This document shows positions 27,111 to 35,036 of a DNA stretch of 64,000 bases, one piece after another. The stretch is taken from positions 248,001 through 312,000 of the forward strand of contig JAYELS010000005.1 of assembly GCA_034717695.1 (NCBI GenBank). The letters run 5' to 3'. The notes beneath the pieces are model-generated. The model was not told the DNA's origin. It searched no databases and was given only the letters and a program-made list of their open reading frames with translations. The translations under genes and the position numbers were made by a program. Position 1 is the stretch's first letter. Each line of letters begins with the position of its first letter. Source of the DNA: NAT127 sp034717695. GTDB taxonomy: Bacteria > Pseudomonadota > Gammaproteobacteria > Pseudomonadales > Porticoccaceae.

Positions 27111-27962
27111 TCAGGCCTCCATGGCCACCCGGATCTTCTTCATGGCGTTCTGCTCCAGCTGGCGAATACGCTCGGCGGAGACGCCGTACTGATCCGCCAG
27201 GTCGTGGAGGGTGGCCTTGTCGTCGTTGAGCCAGCGCTGCTGGAGAATGTCGCGGCTGCGCTCGTCGAGGGCGGAGAGGGCGTGGAACAGGCGCTCCTGG
27301 CTGGTTTCCTCCCAGTCAGACTCCTCCAGCTGCAGGGCGGGATCGGCGCGGCGATCCTCCAGGTAGTGGACCGGGGCCTGCCAGGCGTCGTCCTCGTCGT
27401 CGTCGGGGGCATCGAAGGCGGTGTCCCGGGCGGACAGGCGCTGCTCCATCTCCCGCACCTGGTGGACCTCGACACCGAGGTCATCGGCGATGGCCGCGGC
27501 CTCGTCGTTGTTGAGCCAGCCGAGGCTTTTCTTGGCGCTGCGCAGGTTGAAGAACAACTTGCGCTGGGCCTTGGTGGTGGCCACCCGGACGATGCGCCAG
27601 TTGCGCAGGATGTACTCGTGAATCTCGGCCTTGATCCAGTGCACGGCGAAGGACACCAGGCGCACGCCCTTCTCGGGGTTGAAGCGCTTGACCGCCTTCA
27701 TCAGGCCGACGTTGCCCTCCTGGATGAGGTCGGCGAGGGGCAGGCCGTAGCCGTTGTAGGAGCGGGCGATATGGACCACGAAACGCAGGTGGGAAAACAC
27801 CAGGCTGCGGGCGGCATCCAGGTCGTCGTGGTAGTAGAGGCGGTCGGCGAGATCGCGCTCCTCCTCGATGCTGAGGATGGGTATGGCGTTGACACCCTGC
27901 ATGTAGGACGCGAGATTCTCCCCGGGAGACAGCATCGCCACAGGTTGCAAACTTTTGTTCAT
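27111..27962 (-). CDS. rpoH: RNA polymerase sigma-32 (heat shock)
   Basis: 283 residues. Region 2 (SHLRFVVHIARSYNGYGLPLADLIQEGNVGLMKAVKRFNPEKGVRLVSFAVHWIK) is followed by the RpoH box QRKLFFNLR, the hallmark that separates sigma-32 from other group 3 factors and that contributes to FtsH/DnaK control. Region 4 at the C-terminus has TLHDLADQYGVSAERIRQLEQ. It directs transcription of chaperones and proteases. It follows ftsX in the usual ftsY-ftsE-ftsX-rpoH order, with its own promoter in the 100-base gap. Confidence 0.98.
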   Translation of the reverse strand: MNKSLQPVAMLSPGENLASYMQGVNAIPILSIEEERDLADRLYYHDDLDAARSLVFSHLRFVVHIARSYNGYGLPLADLIQEGNVGLMKAVKRFNPEKGVRLVSFAVHWIKAEIHEYILRNWRIVRVATTKAQRKLFFNLRSAKKSLGWLNNDEAAAIADDLGVEVHQVREMEQRLSARDTAFDAPDDDEDDAWQAPVHYLEDRRADPALQLEESDWEETSQERLFHALSALDERSRDILQQRWLNDDKATLHDLADQYGVSAERIRQLEQNAMKKIRVAMEA

Positions 27963-27989
27963 ACGGGCCTCACGGTTTGAAGACGGGCT

Positions 27990-28017
27990 AGTGTAGCAGT
28001 TTGCGATTGGATGTCCA
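27990..28017 (-). promoter_or_regulatory. Sigma-70 promoter of rpoH
   Basis: On the minus strand TGGACA (complement of 28012-28017), a 16-base spacer and TACACT (complement of 27990-27995), about 28 bases upstream of the ATG. Confidence 0.6.
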
Positions 28018-28062
28018 GACAGGGGAAAAGTTCAACTAACCTGCTGTTTTAACGCAATTTTG

Positions 28063-29058
28063 CTATTCAGGCTGGATGGCGCTCAGGTGCCGGGACACGG
28101 CGATCCAGGCCCCCGCGAGACCGAGCAGCCCCCCCGCAGCAAGGAGCAGGAAAAGGATCGAGAAACCGGGCCCCGCAAGGCTGAACCCGCTTTGATAGAG
28201 GCTTGCGAGGCGATCCACCGTGCCCCCCAGCAGCAGCACCAGCAGCCACACCAGCCCCCAGGCCAGCAGCCCGCCGCCGAGGCCAAACCAGAACCCGCCG
28301 TAGAGGAACGGGCGGCGCACATAGCGATCGGTGCCCCCCACCAGCTTGACCACCACGATTTCCTCGCGGCGGTTCTCGATGCCGAGGCGAATGGTGTTGC
28401 CGATGATCACCAGCACCCCAAGCCCCAGGGCAGCTCCCAGGGCGTTGGCGAGCTGCCCGCCGATATCCAGCAGGGCCTGGAGGCGCTGGAGCCAGGCGAG
28501 GTCCACCGCGACCTCGTCCACGACGGCCTGTTCAGCGATCTGCCGCGCCAGGCCCGCGACCTCGTCGGGGTTGGCGCCGAACGTCTCCGCCGGTTCGACC
28601 AGCACCACCGCGGGCAGCGGATTGGCTTCCAGCAGGTCGAGGGCATCGCCAAATCCCGAGGTCGCGCGAAACTCCGCGAGGGCCTCCTCCGGGGTCACCA
28701 GGGTGACTTCGCCGACAGCGTCCATCCCCCGCAACGCCGCCAGCAGCCCGTCCACCTCCGCCGCCGGCGTGCCGTGGCGCAGGAATACGGTCATCCGCGC
28801 GCTGATCTCGATCTCCCCCCCGAGTTGGCGCAGGTTGTCCACCGCCGTGTGCAGGGCGGCGGGCAGCGCCAGGCCAATGGCGATGACCAGCATGGTGAGC
28901 AGGGATTGCAGCGGGGTAGCGGCGAGCCGCGCGAGGCTGGCCACCAGGGTGTCGCGGTGATGCCTGGCATAGCTGCCCAGCAGATGACGGAGGCGGGATT
29001 GGGCACCGACGGCACCCCGGGGCTGGCGGCCGGCGCGGGCCTTGCCGGACTCAGGCAT
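28063..29058 (-). CDS. ftsX: Cell division protein FtsX
   Basis: 331 residues, long for an ABC-type permease because of a basic N-terminal cytoplasmic tail (residues 1-45). Four membrane helices, with the periplasmic domain between TM1 (QSLLTMLVIAIGLALPAALH) and TM2 (GLGVLVIIGNTIRLGIENRREEI), the last part being the conserved FtsX coupling motif. It relays ATP hydrolysis by FtsE to the amidase activator EnvC at the septum. Its start overlaps the ftsE stop by 8 bases. Confidence 0.95.
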   Translation of the reverse strand: MPESGKARAGRQPRGAVGAQSRLRHLLGSYARHHRDTLVASLARLAATPLQSLLTMLVIAIGLALPAALHTAVDNLRQLGGEIEISARMTVFLRHGTPAAEVDGLLAALRGMDAVGEVTLVTPEEALAEFRATSGFGDALDLLEANPLPAVVLVEPAETFGANPDEVAGLARQIAEQAVVDEVAVDLAWLQRLQALLDIGGQLANALGAALGLGVLVIIGNTIRLGIENRREEIVVVKLVGGTDRYVRRPFLYGGFWFGLGGGLLAWGLVWLLVLLLGGTVDRLASLYQSGFSLAGPGFSILFLLLAAGGLLGLAGAWIAVSRHLSAIQPE

Positions 29059-29719
29059 CGTCGCCGCCCTCCACCAGGCGCCCTTCCCGCAGGTGCAACT
29101 GGCGACAGCCCATGGGGGCGATCAAGGCAATATCGTGGGTGGCGATGAGCACCGTGACCCCCACCCGGTTGAAATCGCGGAACAGGTTCATGATCTCCAC
29201 CGACAGCTCGGGGTCCAGGTTGCCGGTGGGTTCGTCCGCCAGCAGGATGCGGGGCTTGTGCACCACTGCCCGGGCGATGCCCACCCGCTGCTGTTCGCCG
29301 CCGGAGAGGGTGATGGGGTTCTGGCGCTCCTTGGCGAGCAGCCCCACCTTGTCGAGGGCGGCGCGCACCCGCTTGGCGATGTCCTCCGGGGGGTGACCGG
29401 CCACCTGGAGGGGCAGGGCGACGTTGTCGAACACGGTGCGGTCGAACAGCAGATGGTGGTTCTGGAACACGACCCCTACACGCCGCCGGTAATAGGGAAT
29501 CTGGCTGTCGTGCAGTCGCCCGAGGTTCTTGCCGTTGATCAGCACCTGCCCGGACGTGGGCCGCTCCATCAGCATGATGAGCTTCAGCAGGGTGCTCTTG
29601 CCCGCCCCGGAATGGCCGGTGAGAAAGGCGAACTCCCCGGGGGCAAGGTGAAGGCTGAGCCCCGCCAGGGCCTCGTGCCCGCCGGGATAGCGCTTGCTGA
29701 CATTATCGAAGCGGATCAT
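29051..29719 (-). CDS. ftsE: Cell division ATP-binding protein FtsE
   Basis: 222 residues. Walker A GHSGAGKSTLLK, signature LSGGEQQRVGIARAVV, Walker B ILLADEPTGNLD and the H-loop ATHD are all present. It is the ATPase partner of FtsX on the cytoplasmic face. It lies between ftsY (18 bases upstream) and ftsX (overlapping) in the standard division operon. Confidence 0.97.
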   Translation of the reverse strand: MIRFDNVSKRYPGGHEALAGLSLHLAPGEFAFLTGHSGAGKSTLLKLIMLMERPTSGQVLINGKNLGRLHDSQIPYYRRRVGVVFQNHHLLFDRTVFDNVALPLQVAGHPPEDIAKRVRAALDKVGLLAKERQNPITLSGGEQQRVGIARAVVHKPRILLADEPTGNLDPELSVEIMNLFRDFNRVGVTVLIATHDIALIAPMGCRQLHLREGRLVEGGDDA

Positions 29720-29737
29720 GGCGCCAGCCCCCGATCA

Positions 29738-30952
29738 TCAGCTGTCGTCCCTTTGCAGCAGCGCGGTGACGAAATCCTCGGCGCGGAAGGGTTGCAGATC
29801 CTCGACTCCCTCGCCGACACCGATGTAGCGCACCGGCACGCCAAAGCGCCGGCACAGGGCGAAGATCACGCCCCCCTTGGCAGTGCCGTCGAGCTTGGTG
29901 AGCACCACCCCGGTGACCCCCACCGCCTCGTGGAACTGCTGCATCTGGACCAGGGCGTTCTGGCCGGTGCCCGCGTCCAGCACCAGCAGCACCTCGTGGG
30001 GCGCGGCGCCGTCGAGCTTGCCGAGGACCCGCTTGATCTTGCGCAGCTCCTCCATCAGGTTGCTCTTGGTGTGGAGGCGCCCGGCGGTGTCGGCGATCAG
30101 CACATCGGCGCCCTTCGCCCGGGCCGACTCCAGGGCGTCATAGATCACCGAGGCGCTGTCGGCACCGGTGTGCTGGGCGATCACCGGCACCCGGTTGCGC
30201 TCGCCCCACACCTGCAGCTGCTCCACCGCGGCGGCGCGGAAGGTGTCGCCGGCGGCGAGCACCACCGAGCGGCCACCGTCCATCAACTGGCGGGCGAGCT
30301 TGCCGATGGTGGTGGTCTTGCCCACCCCGTTGACCCCCACCACCATCAGCACGCAGGGCCGGTGGCCGGTGACGTCGAGGGCCTGCTCACAGGGTTTGAG
30401 GATGGCCACCAGAATATCGTGCAGCGCCCGGTGCAGGGCATCCGCGTCGCCGAGCTCCTTGCGCCGCACCCGCTCGGTGAGTGCGCGGATCACCTCGCCG
30501 GTGACCTCGATGCCGAGATCGGCGGTAAGCAGCTGGGTTTCGAGCAGTTCGAACAGGTCATCATCGATGACCTTGCGGCCGAGAAAGACATTGCCGATAC
30601 CCCGCCCCGTCCGGGCGAGAGCCCGGCGGATGCGGCCCATGGGGGTGTCGCGGGGCTTGTCCCGGGGCTCGGCAGCGGCGGGTTGCTCCGCCCCATCGCC
30701 CTTGCCGCCCAGGGAAAAGAGGCGGCGCAGGCGCCCGGTGGTTTCCTCCCCGGCGGGCACCGCGCCGCTGCCCATCGCGGGCTGCTCGGCGTCTTCGACG
30801 GTGGCGCCGAGGGAGGCTTCGGGCGCATCGGTCTCGGACGGGGGCCGCTCCGGGGCAGCGGCAGCGCCCTCGTCGCGCTTGCGCTGGAAACGGGCAAAAA
30901 AACCGGCTTTCACCGGCTGAGGGCTGTTGCCGTTGTCGACATCATCGGCCAT
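29738..30952 (-). CDS. ftsY: Signal recognition particle receptor FtsY
   Basis: 404 residues from the ATG at 30952; TTG and GTG codons three and two codons earlier are alternatives. The acidic, alanine/proline-rich A domain spans residues 1-105 and ends in a basic amphipathic stretch (GRIRRALARTGRGIG), followed by the N domain and the GTPase G domain with GVNGVGKTTTIGKLA, DTAGRLHTKSNLMEEL and TKLDGTAKGG. It docks ribosome-SRP complexes at the membrane for cotranslational insertion. First gene of ftsY-ftsE-ftsX, divergent from rsmD. Confidence 0.97.
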   Translation of the reverse strand: MADDVDNGNSPQPVKAGFFARFQRKRDEGAAAAPERPPSETDAPEASLGATVEDAEQPAMGSGAVPAGEETTGRLRRLFSLGGKGDGAEQPAAAEPRDKPRDTPMGRIRRALARTGRGIGNVFLGRKVIDDDLFELLETQLLTADLGIEVTGEVIRALTERVRRKELGDADALHRALHDILVAILKPCEQALDVTGHRPCVLMVVGVNGVGKTTTIGKLARQLMDGGRSVVLAAGDTFRAAAVEQLQVWGERNRVPVIAQHTGADSASVIYDALESARAKGADVLIADTAGRLHTKSNLMEELRKIKRVLGKLDGAAPHEVLLVLDAGTGQNALVQMQQFHEAVGVTGVVLTKLDGTAKGGVIFALCRRFGVPVRYIGVGEGVEDLQPFRAEDFVTALLQRDDS

Positions 30953-31070
30953 GGACACCAATACCTGACTGCATTGAAGCGGTGTATCCTACCACTTCGA
31001 CGGGACGAACCGCAGCCCGACATCCACCCCGCCGGCCCGGCCCCGGCGTCACTGCCGAGCACAACCATCC

Positions 31071-31661
31071 GTGAAAGTCCGCGCCAAATCACCCAGCCAG
31101 CGAGGCACCCGCAACCAGCTGCGCATCATCGCCGGCCAGTGGCGGGGACGGCGCCTCACCTTCCCCGACGTGGCCGGGCTGCGACCCACCGGGGACCGTA
31201 TCCGCGAAACCCTGTTCAACTGGCTGGCGCCCCACATCGTCGGAAGCCGCTGCCTGGACGCCTTTGCCGGCTCCGGGGCGCTGGGCTTCGAGTCGCTCTC
31301 CCGGGGGGCCCGGGAAGCGGTGATGATCGAGCGGGACGCCAGCGCCATTGCCCAGCTGGCGGCATCCAAGGCGCTTCTCGGCGCCAGCGGAGCCACCATC
31401 ATCCAGGCGGACACCCTGGCCTGGCTGCGGAGCCAGGCAAGCGGCCCGCCCTTCGACCTGGTGTTCCTCGACCCCCCTTTCGCGGGAAACCTCCTGCAGC
31501 CCGCGGTTGACGGGTTGGCCAATGGCGCGCTGCTCGCCCCGGGGGCGCTCATCTACATCGAAACCGCCGCCGAGGCGCCTCTGACCATCCCCGACGACTG
31601 GCAAACACTGCGGGAAAAAACCACTGGGGGCATCAGTTGCCGCCTGCTGGTGCGCAATTGA
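31071..31661 (+). CDS. rsmD: 16S rRNA (guanine-966-N2)-methyltransferase
   Basis: 196 residues with a GTG start. N-terminal basic region NQLRIIAGQWRGRRL, then LRPTGDRIRETLFNWL, motif I LDAFAGSGALGFESLSRGA and the catalytic DPPF in VFLDPPFAGN. It modifies G966 of 16S rRNA in the assembled small subunit. Divergent from ftsY as in most gammaproteobacteria, and 50 bases upstream of coaD on the same strand. Confidence 0.95.
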   Translation: MKVRAKSPSQRGTRNQLRIIAGQWRGRRLTFPDVAGLRPTGDRIRETLFNWLAPHIVGSRCLDAFAGSGALGFESLSRGAREAVMIERDASAIAQLAASKALLGASGATIIQADTLAWLRSQASGPPFDLVFLDPPFAGNLLQPAVDGLANGALLAPGALIYIETAAEAPLTIPDDWQTLREKTTGGISCRLLVRN

Positions 31662-31711
31662 GGCCCCCCGGTGATTTGTGTACCATGCCCCACCCCCACG
31701 GGAGTCACACC

Positions 31712-32191
31712 ATGAAAACCGTCGTCTACCCCGGCACCTTCGACCCCATCACCAATGGCCATATCGATCTGGTGGAGCGCGCCTGCAAGCTGTTCGATCA
31801 AGTGATCGTCTCCATTGCCAAGAGCGAGAAGAAGAAGCCGCTGTTCAACCTCGACGAACGCATCCAGCTGGCGTCCACCGCCCTTGCCCACCTCAACAAC
31901 GTGGAAGTGGTGGGTTTTGACTACCTGCTGGTGAATTTCGCCCGCGATCGGGAGGCCACCGCCATCCTCCGGGGCCTGAGGGCGGTATCGGACTTCGAAT
32001 ACGAATTCCAGCTGGCCAACATGAACCGGGCCCTCGCCCACGAGGCGGAAACGATCTTCCTCACCCCCGCCGAGAAGCTTTCCTATATATCCTCGTCCCT
32101 GGTGCGGGAGATCGCCTCCCTGGGGGGCGACATCTCCCCCTTCGTCCACCCCACCGTGGCGGCCGCCCTCCGCGCCAAGTTCAGCACCTGA
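31712..32191 (+). CDS. coaD: Phosphopantetheine adenylyltransferase
   Basis: 159 residues from the ATG at 31712 (GGGAG upstream), the standard size. Nucleotidyltransferase signature YPGTFDPITNGH near the N-terminus and the conserved KLSYISSSLVREI near the C-terminus. It makes dephospho-CoA from 4'-phosphopantetheine, the fourth step of CoA synthesis; the second and third steps are encoded by coaBC at 35037. It is convergent with mutM with only 2 bases between the stops. Confidence 0.98.
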   Translation: MKTVVYPGTFDPITNGHIDLVERACKLFDQVIVSIAKSEKKKPLFNLDERIQLASTALAHLNNVEVVGFDYLLVNFARDREATAILRGLRAVSDFEYEFQLANMNRALAHEAETIFLTPAEKLSYISSSLVREIASLGGDISPFVHPTVAAALRAKFST

Positions 32192-32193
32192 GA

Positions 32194-33009
32194 TCAGCGC
32201 TGACAGCGACCGCAGTACACCGTGGTGCGCTGGCCGAGGCGCACTTCCCTGAGGGCCTGACCGCAGCGCAGGCAGGGCTCCCCGCCGCGGCCATAGACAT
32301 GGAGGGACTGGCTGAAATACCCCGGCTTGCCATCCCCGCCGACAAAGTCCCGCAGCGTGGTACCCCCCTGGGCAATGGCGCTGGCCAATACCCCGGCAAT
32401 GGCGTCGTGGAGCCGCCCGTAGCGGTCGAGCCCGATGCGGCCTGCCGCCCGCAGGGGATGGATGCCCGCGCGATGGAGGGCTTCGTTGGCGTAGATATTG
32501 CCAACCCCCACCACCACCTTGCTGTCCATGATGAAGCTCTTGACCGCGACCGTCTTGCCCCGGGACCGGCGCCACAGCAGGTCCGGAGAGAATGCCGCCG
32601 TCAGGGGCTCCGGCCCCAGATGCTTCAGGAGGGCGTGCTCCTCCGGGTCGCCCTCCACCCAAAGCCACATGCCGAAGCGCCGCGGGTCGCAATAGCGCAA
32701 GTTCATCCCGGAAGACAGACACAGATCCACATGATCGTGGATCCCGGGCGGCTGCGCCGACGGCACCAGCCGCAGGCTGCCGGACATGCCCAGGTGAATC
32801 AACAGATGCCCACCCCCCATCGCCACCAGCAGATACTTGCCGCGACGGCGCACATCCTCGATCACCGCGCCCTGGACGCGATCCGCGAGGGTCGGGGCCA
32901 CGGGATAGCGCAACCTCGGGTTGCGCACCTGGAGCCCGGCGACGCGAACGTCATTCAGATGGGGCAAAATGCCACGCAAGGTGGTCTCGACTTCGGGTAG
33001 TTCCGGCAC
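32194..33009 (-). CDS. mutM: Formamidopyrimidine-DNA glycosylase
   Basis: 271 residues. The start must be the GTG at 33009: the catalytic nucleophile of Fpg is the N-terminal proline exposed after methionine removal, in (M)PELPEVETTLRGI. An open frame extends 7 codons upstream but would bury it. The helix-two-turns-helix region and NIYANEALHRAGIHP follow, with the C-terminal zinc finger CLRCGQ...YCGRC (CX2C-X16-CX2C). It excises 8-oxoguanine and nicks by beta,delta-elimination. Confidence 0.96.
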   Translation of the reverse strand: MPELPEVETTLRGILPHLNDVRVAGLQVRNPRLRYPVAPTLADRVQGAVIEDVRRRGKYLLVAMGGGHLLIHLGMSGSLRLVPSAQPPGIHDHVDLCLSSGMNLRYCDPRRFGMWLWVEGDPEEHALLKHLGPEPLTAAFSPDLLWRRSRGKTVAVKSFIMDSKVVVGVGNIYANEALHRAGIHPLRAAGRIGLDRYGRLHDAIAGVLASAIAQGGTTLRDFVGGDGKPGYFSQSLHVYGRGGEPCLRCGQALREVRLGQRTTVYCGRCQR

Positions 33010-33168
33010 TGGTACTTCTCTTCGCTCCAAATTGGCGGCATACTACTGGCCGCATAACGCAGGAGCAAACGGGCGTCCAAGAACGGCGAATGCGTCTATC
33101 AAACCATGGGCAAGCACCGGGCCACCCGGTACGATTGCCCTCTTTGCACTTTTGAAGGGGTAGGATTT

Positions 33169-33579
33169 ATGGCCTTAGGAAAACGCCGGGCCCAACAAGA
33201 GGAGTCGGAGATCGACTTGACGCCCATGCTGGACGTCGTGTTCATCATGCTGATCTTCTTCATCGTGACGGCTTCGTTTGTCAAAGAGTCCGGCATTGAC
33301 GTCAACCGTCCGCCAACCACGGACCAACCGCCACCCGACCAGGAAAACAAGAACATCGTGTTCCAGGTCAGCGAGAGTGGCGACATCATGCTGGAGGGAC
33401 GCCGCATCGATGTACGCTCCGTACGCGCCAACGTGGAGCGGATTCACGCCGAAAACCCGCAGGCCAAGGTGATCATCAGCGCCGAGCCGAAAGCCAAGAC
33501 CGAAATTTTCGTCCAGATCTCCGACCAGGCCAGGGAAGCCGGCGTCTACGACATCTCTCTCTCCACCAAGAAGAATTGA
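33169..33579 (+). CDS. exbD: ExbD/TolR family biopolymer transport protein (orphan)
   Basis: 136 residues from the ATG at 33169 (AGGGGTAGGA upstream). Short cytoplasmic tail, one transmembrane helix with the proton-pathway aspartate in IDLTPMLDVVFIMLIFFIVTASF, and a periplasmic domain ending ARAEGV-like AREAGVYDISLS. It belongs to the ExbB-ExbD/TolQ-TolR/MotAB stator class. No exbB, tonB or tolQ is next to it: mutM is upstream on the other strand and a terminator lies downstream. It is therefore expressed alone and must pair with an ExbB/MotA-like protein encoded elsewhere. Confidence 0.92.
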   Translation: MALGKRRAQQEESEIDLTPMLDVVFIMLIFFIVTASFVKESGIDVNRPPTTDQPPPDQENKNIVFQVSESGDIMLEGRRIDVRSVRANVERIHAENPQAKVIISAEPKAKTEIFVQISDQAREAGVYDISLSTKKN

Positions 33580-33614
33580 GCACCCCCAGAGGTGCGCGCG
33601 ACAGGGTGTCGCGA

Positions 33615-33650
33615 CACAAAAAAGCCCGGCCAATGCCGGGCTTTTTTGTG
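33615..33650. terminator. Bidirectional terminator between exbD and rpmG
   Basis: A 16-bp stem, CACAAAAAAGCCCGGC (33615-33630) paired with 33635-33650 around a CAAT loop. Flanking A and T tracts serve both strands. Confidence 0.93.
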
Positions 33651-33699
33651 CTCCTCGCAGATAGCGGTGACCGCCGTCGGGCACCGCGCGAGAAGGGCG

Positions 33700-33867
33700 T
33701 TACTTGATCTTCGCTTCCTTGTAGACCACGTGCTGACGCACCACGGGATCGTACTTTTTGAACTCCAGCTTCTCGGGCGTGGTGCGCTTGTTCTTGGTGG
33801 TGGTGTAGTAGTGGCCGGTACCGGCGCTGGACACCAGTTTGATCTTGTCGCGGTTTGACTTCGCCAT
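33700..33867 (-). CDS. rpmG: 50S ribosomal protein L33
   Basis: 55 residues, reading MAKSNRDKIKLVSSAGTGHY and ending in DPVVRQHVVYKEAKIK. It has no CXXC pairs, so it is the zinc-independent form. It follows rpmB by 13 bases on the same strand, with GGAGAA before the ATG. The stop TAA is followed by a strong terminator. Confidence 0.97.
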   Translation of the reverse strand: MAKSNRDKIKLVSSAGTGHYYTTTKNKRTTPEKLEFKKYDPVVRQHVVYKEAKIK

Positions 33868-33880
33868 GGTTCAGTTCTCC

Positions 33881-34117
33881 TTAAACCTTTTCGCCGCGGC
33901 TGCGGAGGTCGGCCAGCACCTTCTCGATGCCGTGCTTGTCGATGGTGCGCAGGCCCTTGCTGGACACGCGGAGCTTGACGAAGCGCTTCTCGGACTCCAC
34001 CCAGAACCGGTGGGTGTGCAGGTTGGGCACGAAGCGGCGACGGGTTCTGTTCAACGCGTGGGATACATTGTTACCGGACATCGGCTTCTTGCCGGTGACC
34101 TGACATACTCTGGACAT
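33881..34117 (-). CDS. rpmB: 50S ribosomal protein L28
   Basis: 78 residues from the ATG at 34117 (canonical MSRVCQVTGKKPMSGNNVSH). The frame extends upstream to 34189 but the added part is leader. N-terminal family motif and the basic C-terminus (RSRGEKV) are intact. Cotranscribed with rpmG from the promoter at 34225-34253, leaving a leader of about 100 nt. Confidence 0.97.
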   Translation of the reverse strand: MSRVCQVTGKKPMSGNNVSHALNRTRRRFVPNLHTHRFWVESEKRFVKLRVSSKGLRTIDKHGIEKVLADLRSRGEKV

Positions 34118-34224
34118 GATGCTGCCTCTACAAGCCTGTTGGCCGGCTCGCACCGACCGGTTCACCTCGCCAACCAGCGGCAAGGACACGGAAAATATAC
34201 GGGGGCTCCCGCAAAGAGGCGCTT

Positions 34225-34253
34225 TTTATACCAGAGCCGGGGGCCAAAATCAA
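34225..34253 (-). promoter_or_regulatory. Sigma-70 promoter of rpmB-rpmG
   Basis: On the minus strand TTGATT (complement of 34248-34253), a 17-base spacer and TATAAA (complement of 34225-34230), between the radC stop and rpmB. Confidence 0.65.
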
Positions 34254-34273
34254 ACGCCAGGGCAAAAAAGCCC

Positions 34274-34948
34274 TCACATCAACCCCCGCTCCGCCATGGA
34301 CACGGCACAGCCGGCGCCCACCACGATATGGTCCAGCACCCGCACATCCACCAGGGCGAGGGCGTCCTTCAGCCGGCGGGTGATGGCGCCGTCGTCGCGG
34401 CTCGGCTCCGCCACGCCGGAGGGGTGATTGTGGGCCAGGATCAGCGCCGAGGCATTGTGATGCAGCGCCCGGCGAACCACCTCCCGGGGGTGGACACTGG
34501 CGCCGTCGATGGTGCCGAAGAACATCTCCTCGGAGACGATCAGGCGATGCTGGCTGTCGAGAAACAGCACCAGGAAAACCTCCTGGCGGCGCCCGGCGAG
34601 CACCGACTGCGCGTAGCGGATCACCGTTGCCGGCTGGGTGAAGACGTGGTCCCGCACCAGCTGCTCGCCGAGGTGGCGGCGGGACAGCTCCACCACCGCC
34701 TGGAGCTGGGCATACTTCGCCTCGCCGAGGCCACGGGTGGCGCAGAAGGTGGACAGATCCGCCGCCAGCAAAGGCCCCAGGCCGCCGAAGTCCCGGATCA
34801 GCGCGCGGGCGAGGTCCACCGCCGACAGACCGCGAATTCCGGTGCGCAGGAAGATCGCCAGCAACTCCGCATCCGACAGGGCGGCGGCGCCCCGGGCGAG
34901 CAGCTTTTCCCGGGGACGCTCCCCCTCGGGCCAGTCCTTGATACCCAT
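34274..34948 (-). CDS. radC: RadC/JAMM-domain protein
   Basis: 224 residues. N-terminal helix-hairpin-helix-like part (DWPEGERPREKLLARGAAALSDAELLAIFLRTG) and C-terminal JAB/MPN metalloprotease-like domain with the zinc site HNHPSGVAEPSRDD (HxHPSG...D) about residue 175. The old DNA-repair assignment was withdrawn and its activity is still unclear. Position between rpmB and coaBC is conserved in Pseudomonas; here it is divergent from coaBC. Confidence 0.95.
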   Translation of the reverse strand: MGIKDWPEGERPREKLLARGAAALSDAELLAIFLRTGIRGLSAVDLARALIRDFGGLGPLLAADLSTFCATRGLGEAKYAQLQAVVELSRRHLGEQLVRDHVFTQPATVIRYAQSVLAGRRQEVFLVLFLDSQHRLIVSEEMFFGTIDGASVHPREVVRRALHHNASALILAHNHPSGVAEPSRDDGAITRRLKDALALVDVRVLDHIVVGAGCAVSMAERGLM

Positions 34949-35036
34949 ACCATGCCTCCAACAGTCCTTGTCTTCGAAAAAAGCGGGTGCGGTGGTATCT
35001 TATCCGCCCCTGACGGATTTAGGCAGACTATTGTTC

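Noticed and set aside
33592..33858. 88-codon open frame on the plus strand over the exbD terminator and rpmG
   Set aside because: It crosses a strong terminator and is antisense to rpmG, which is unmistakable on the other strand.
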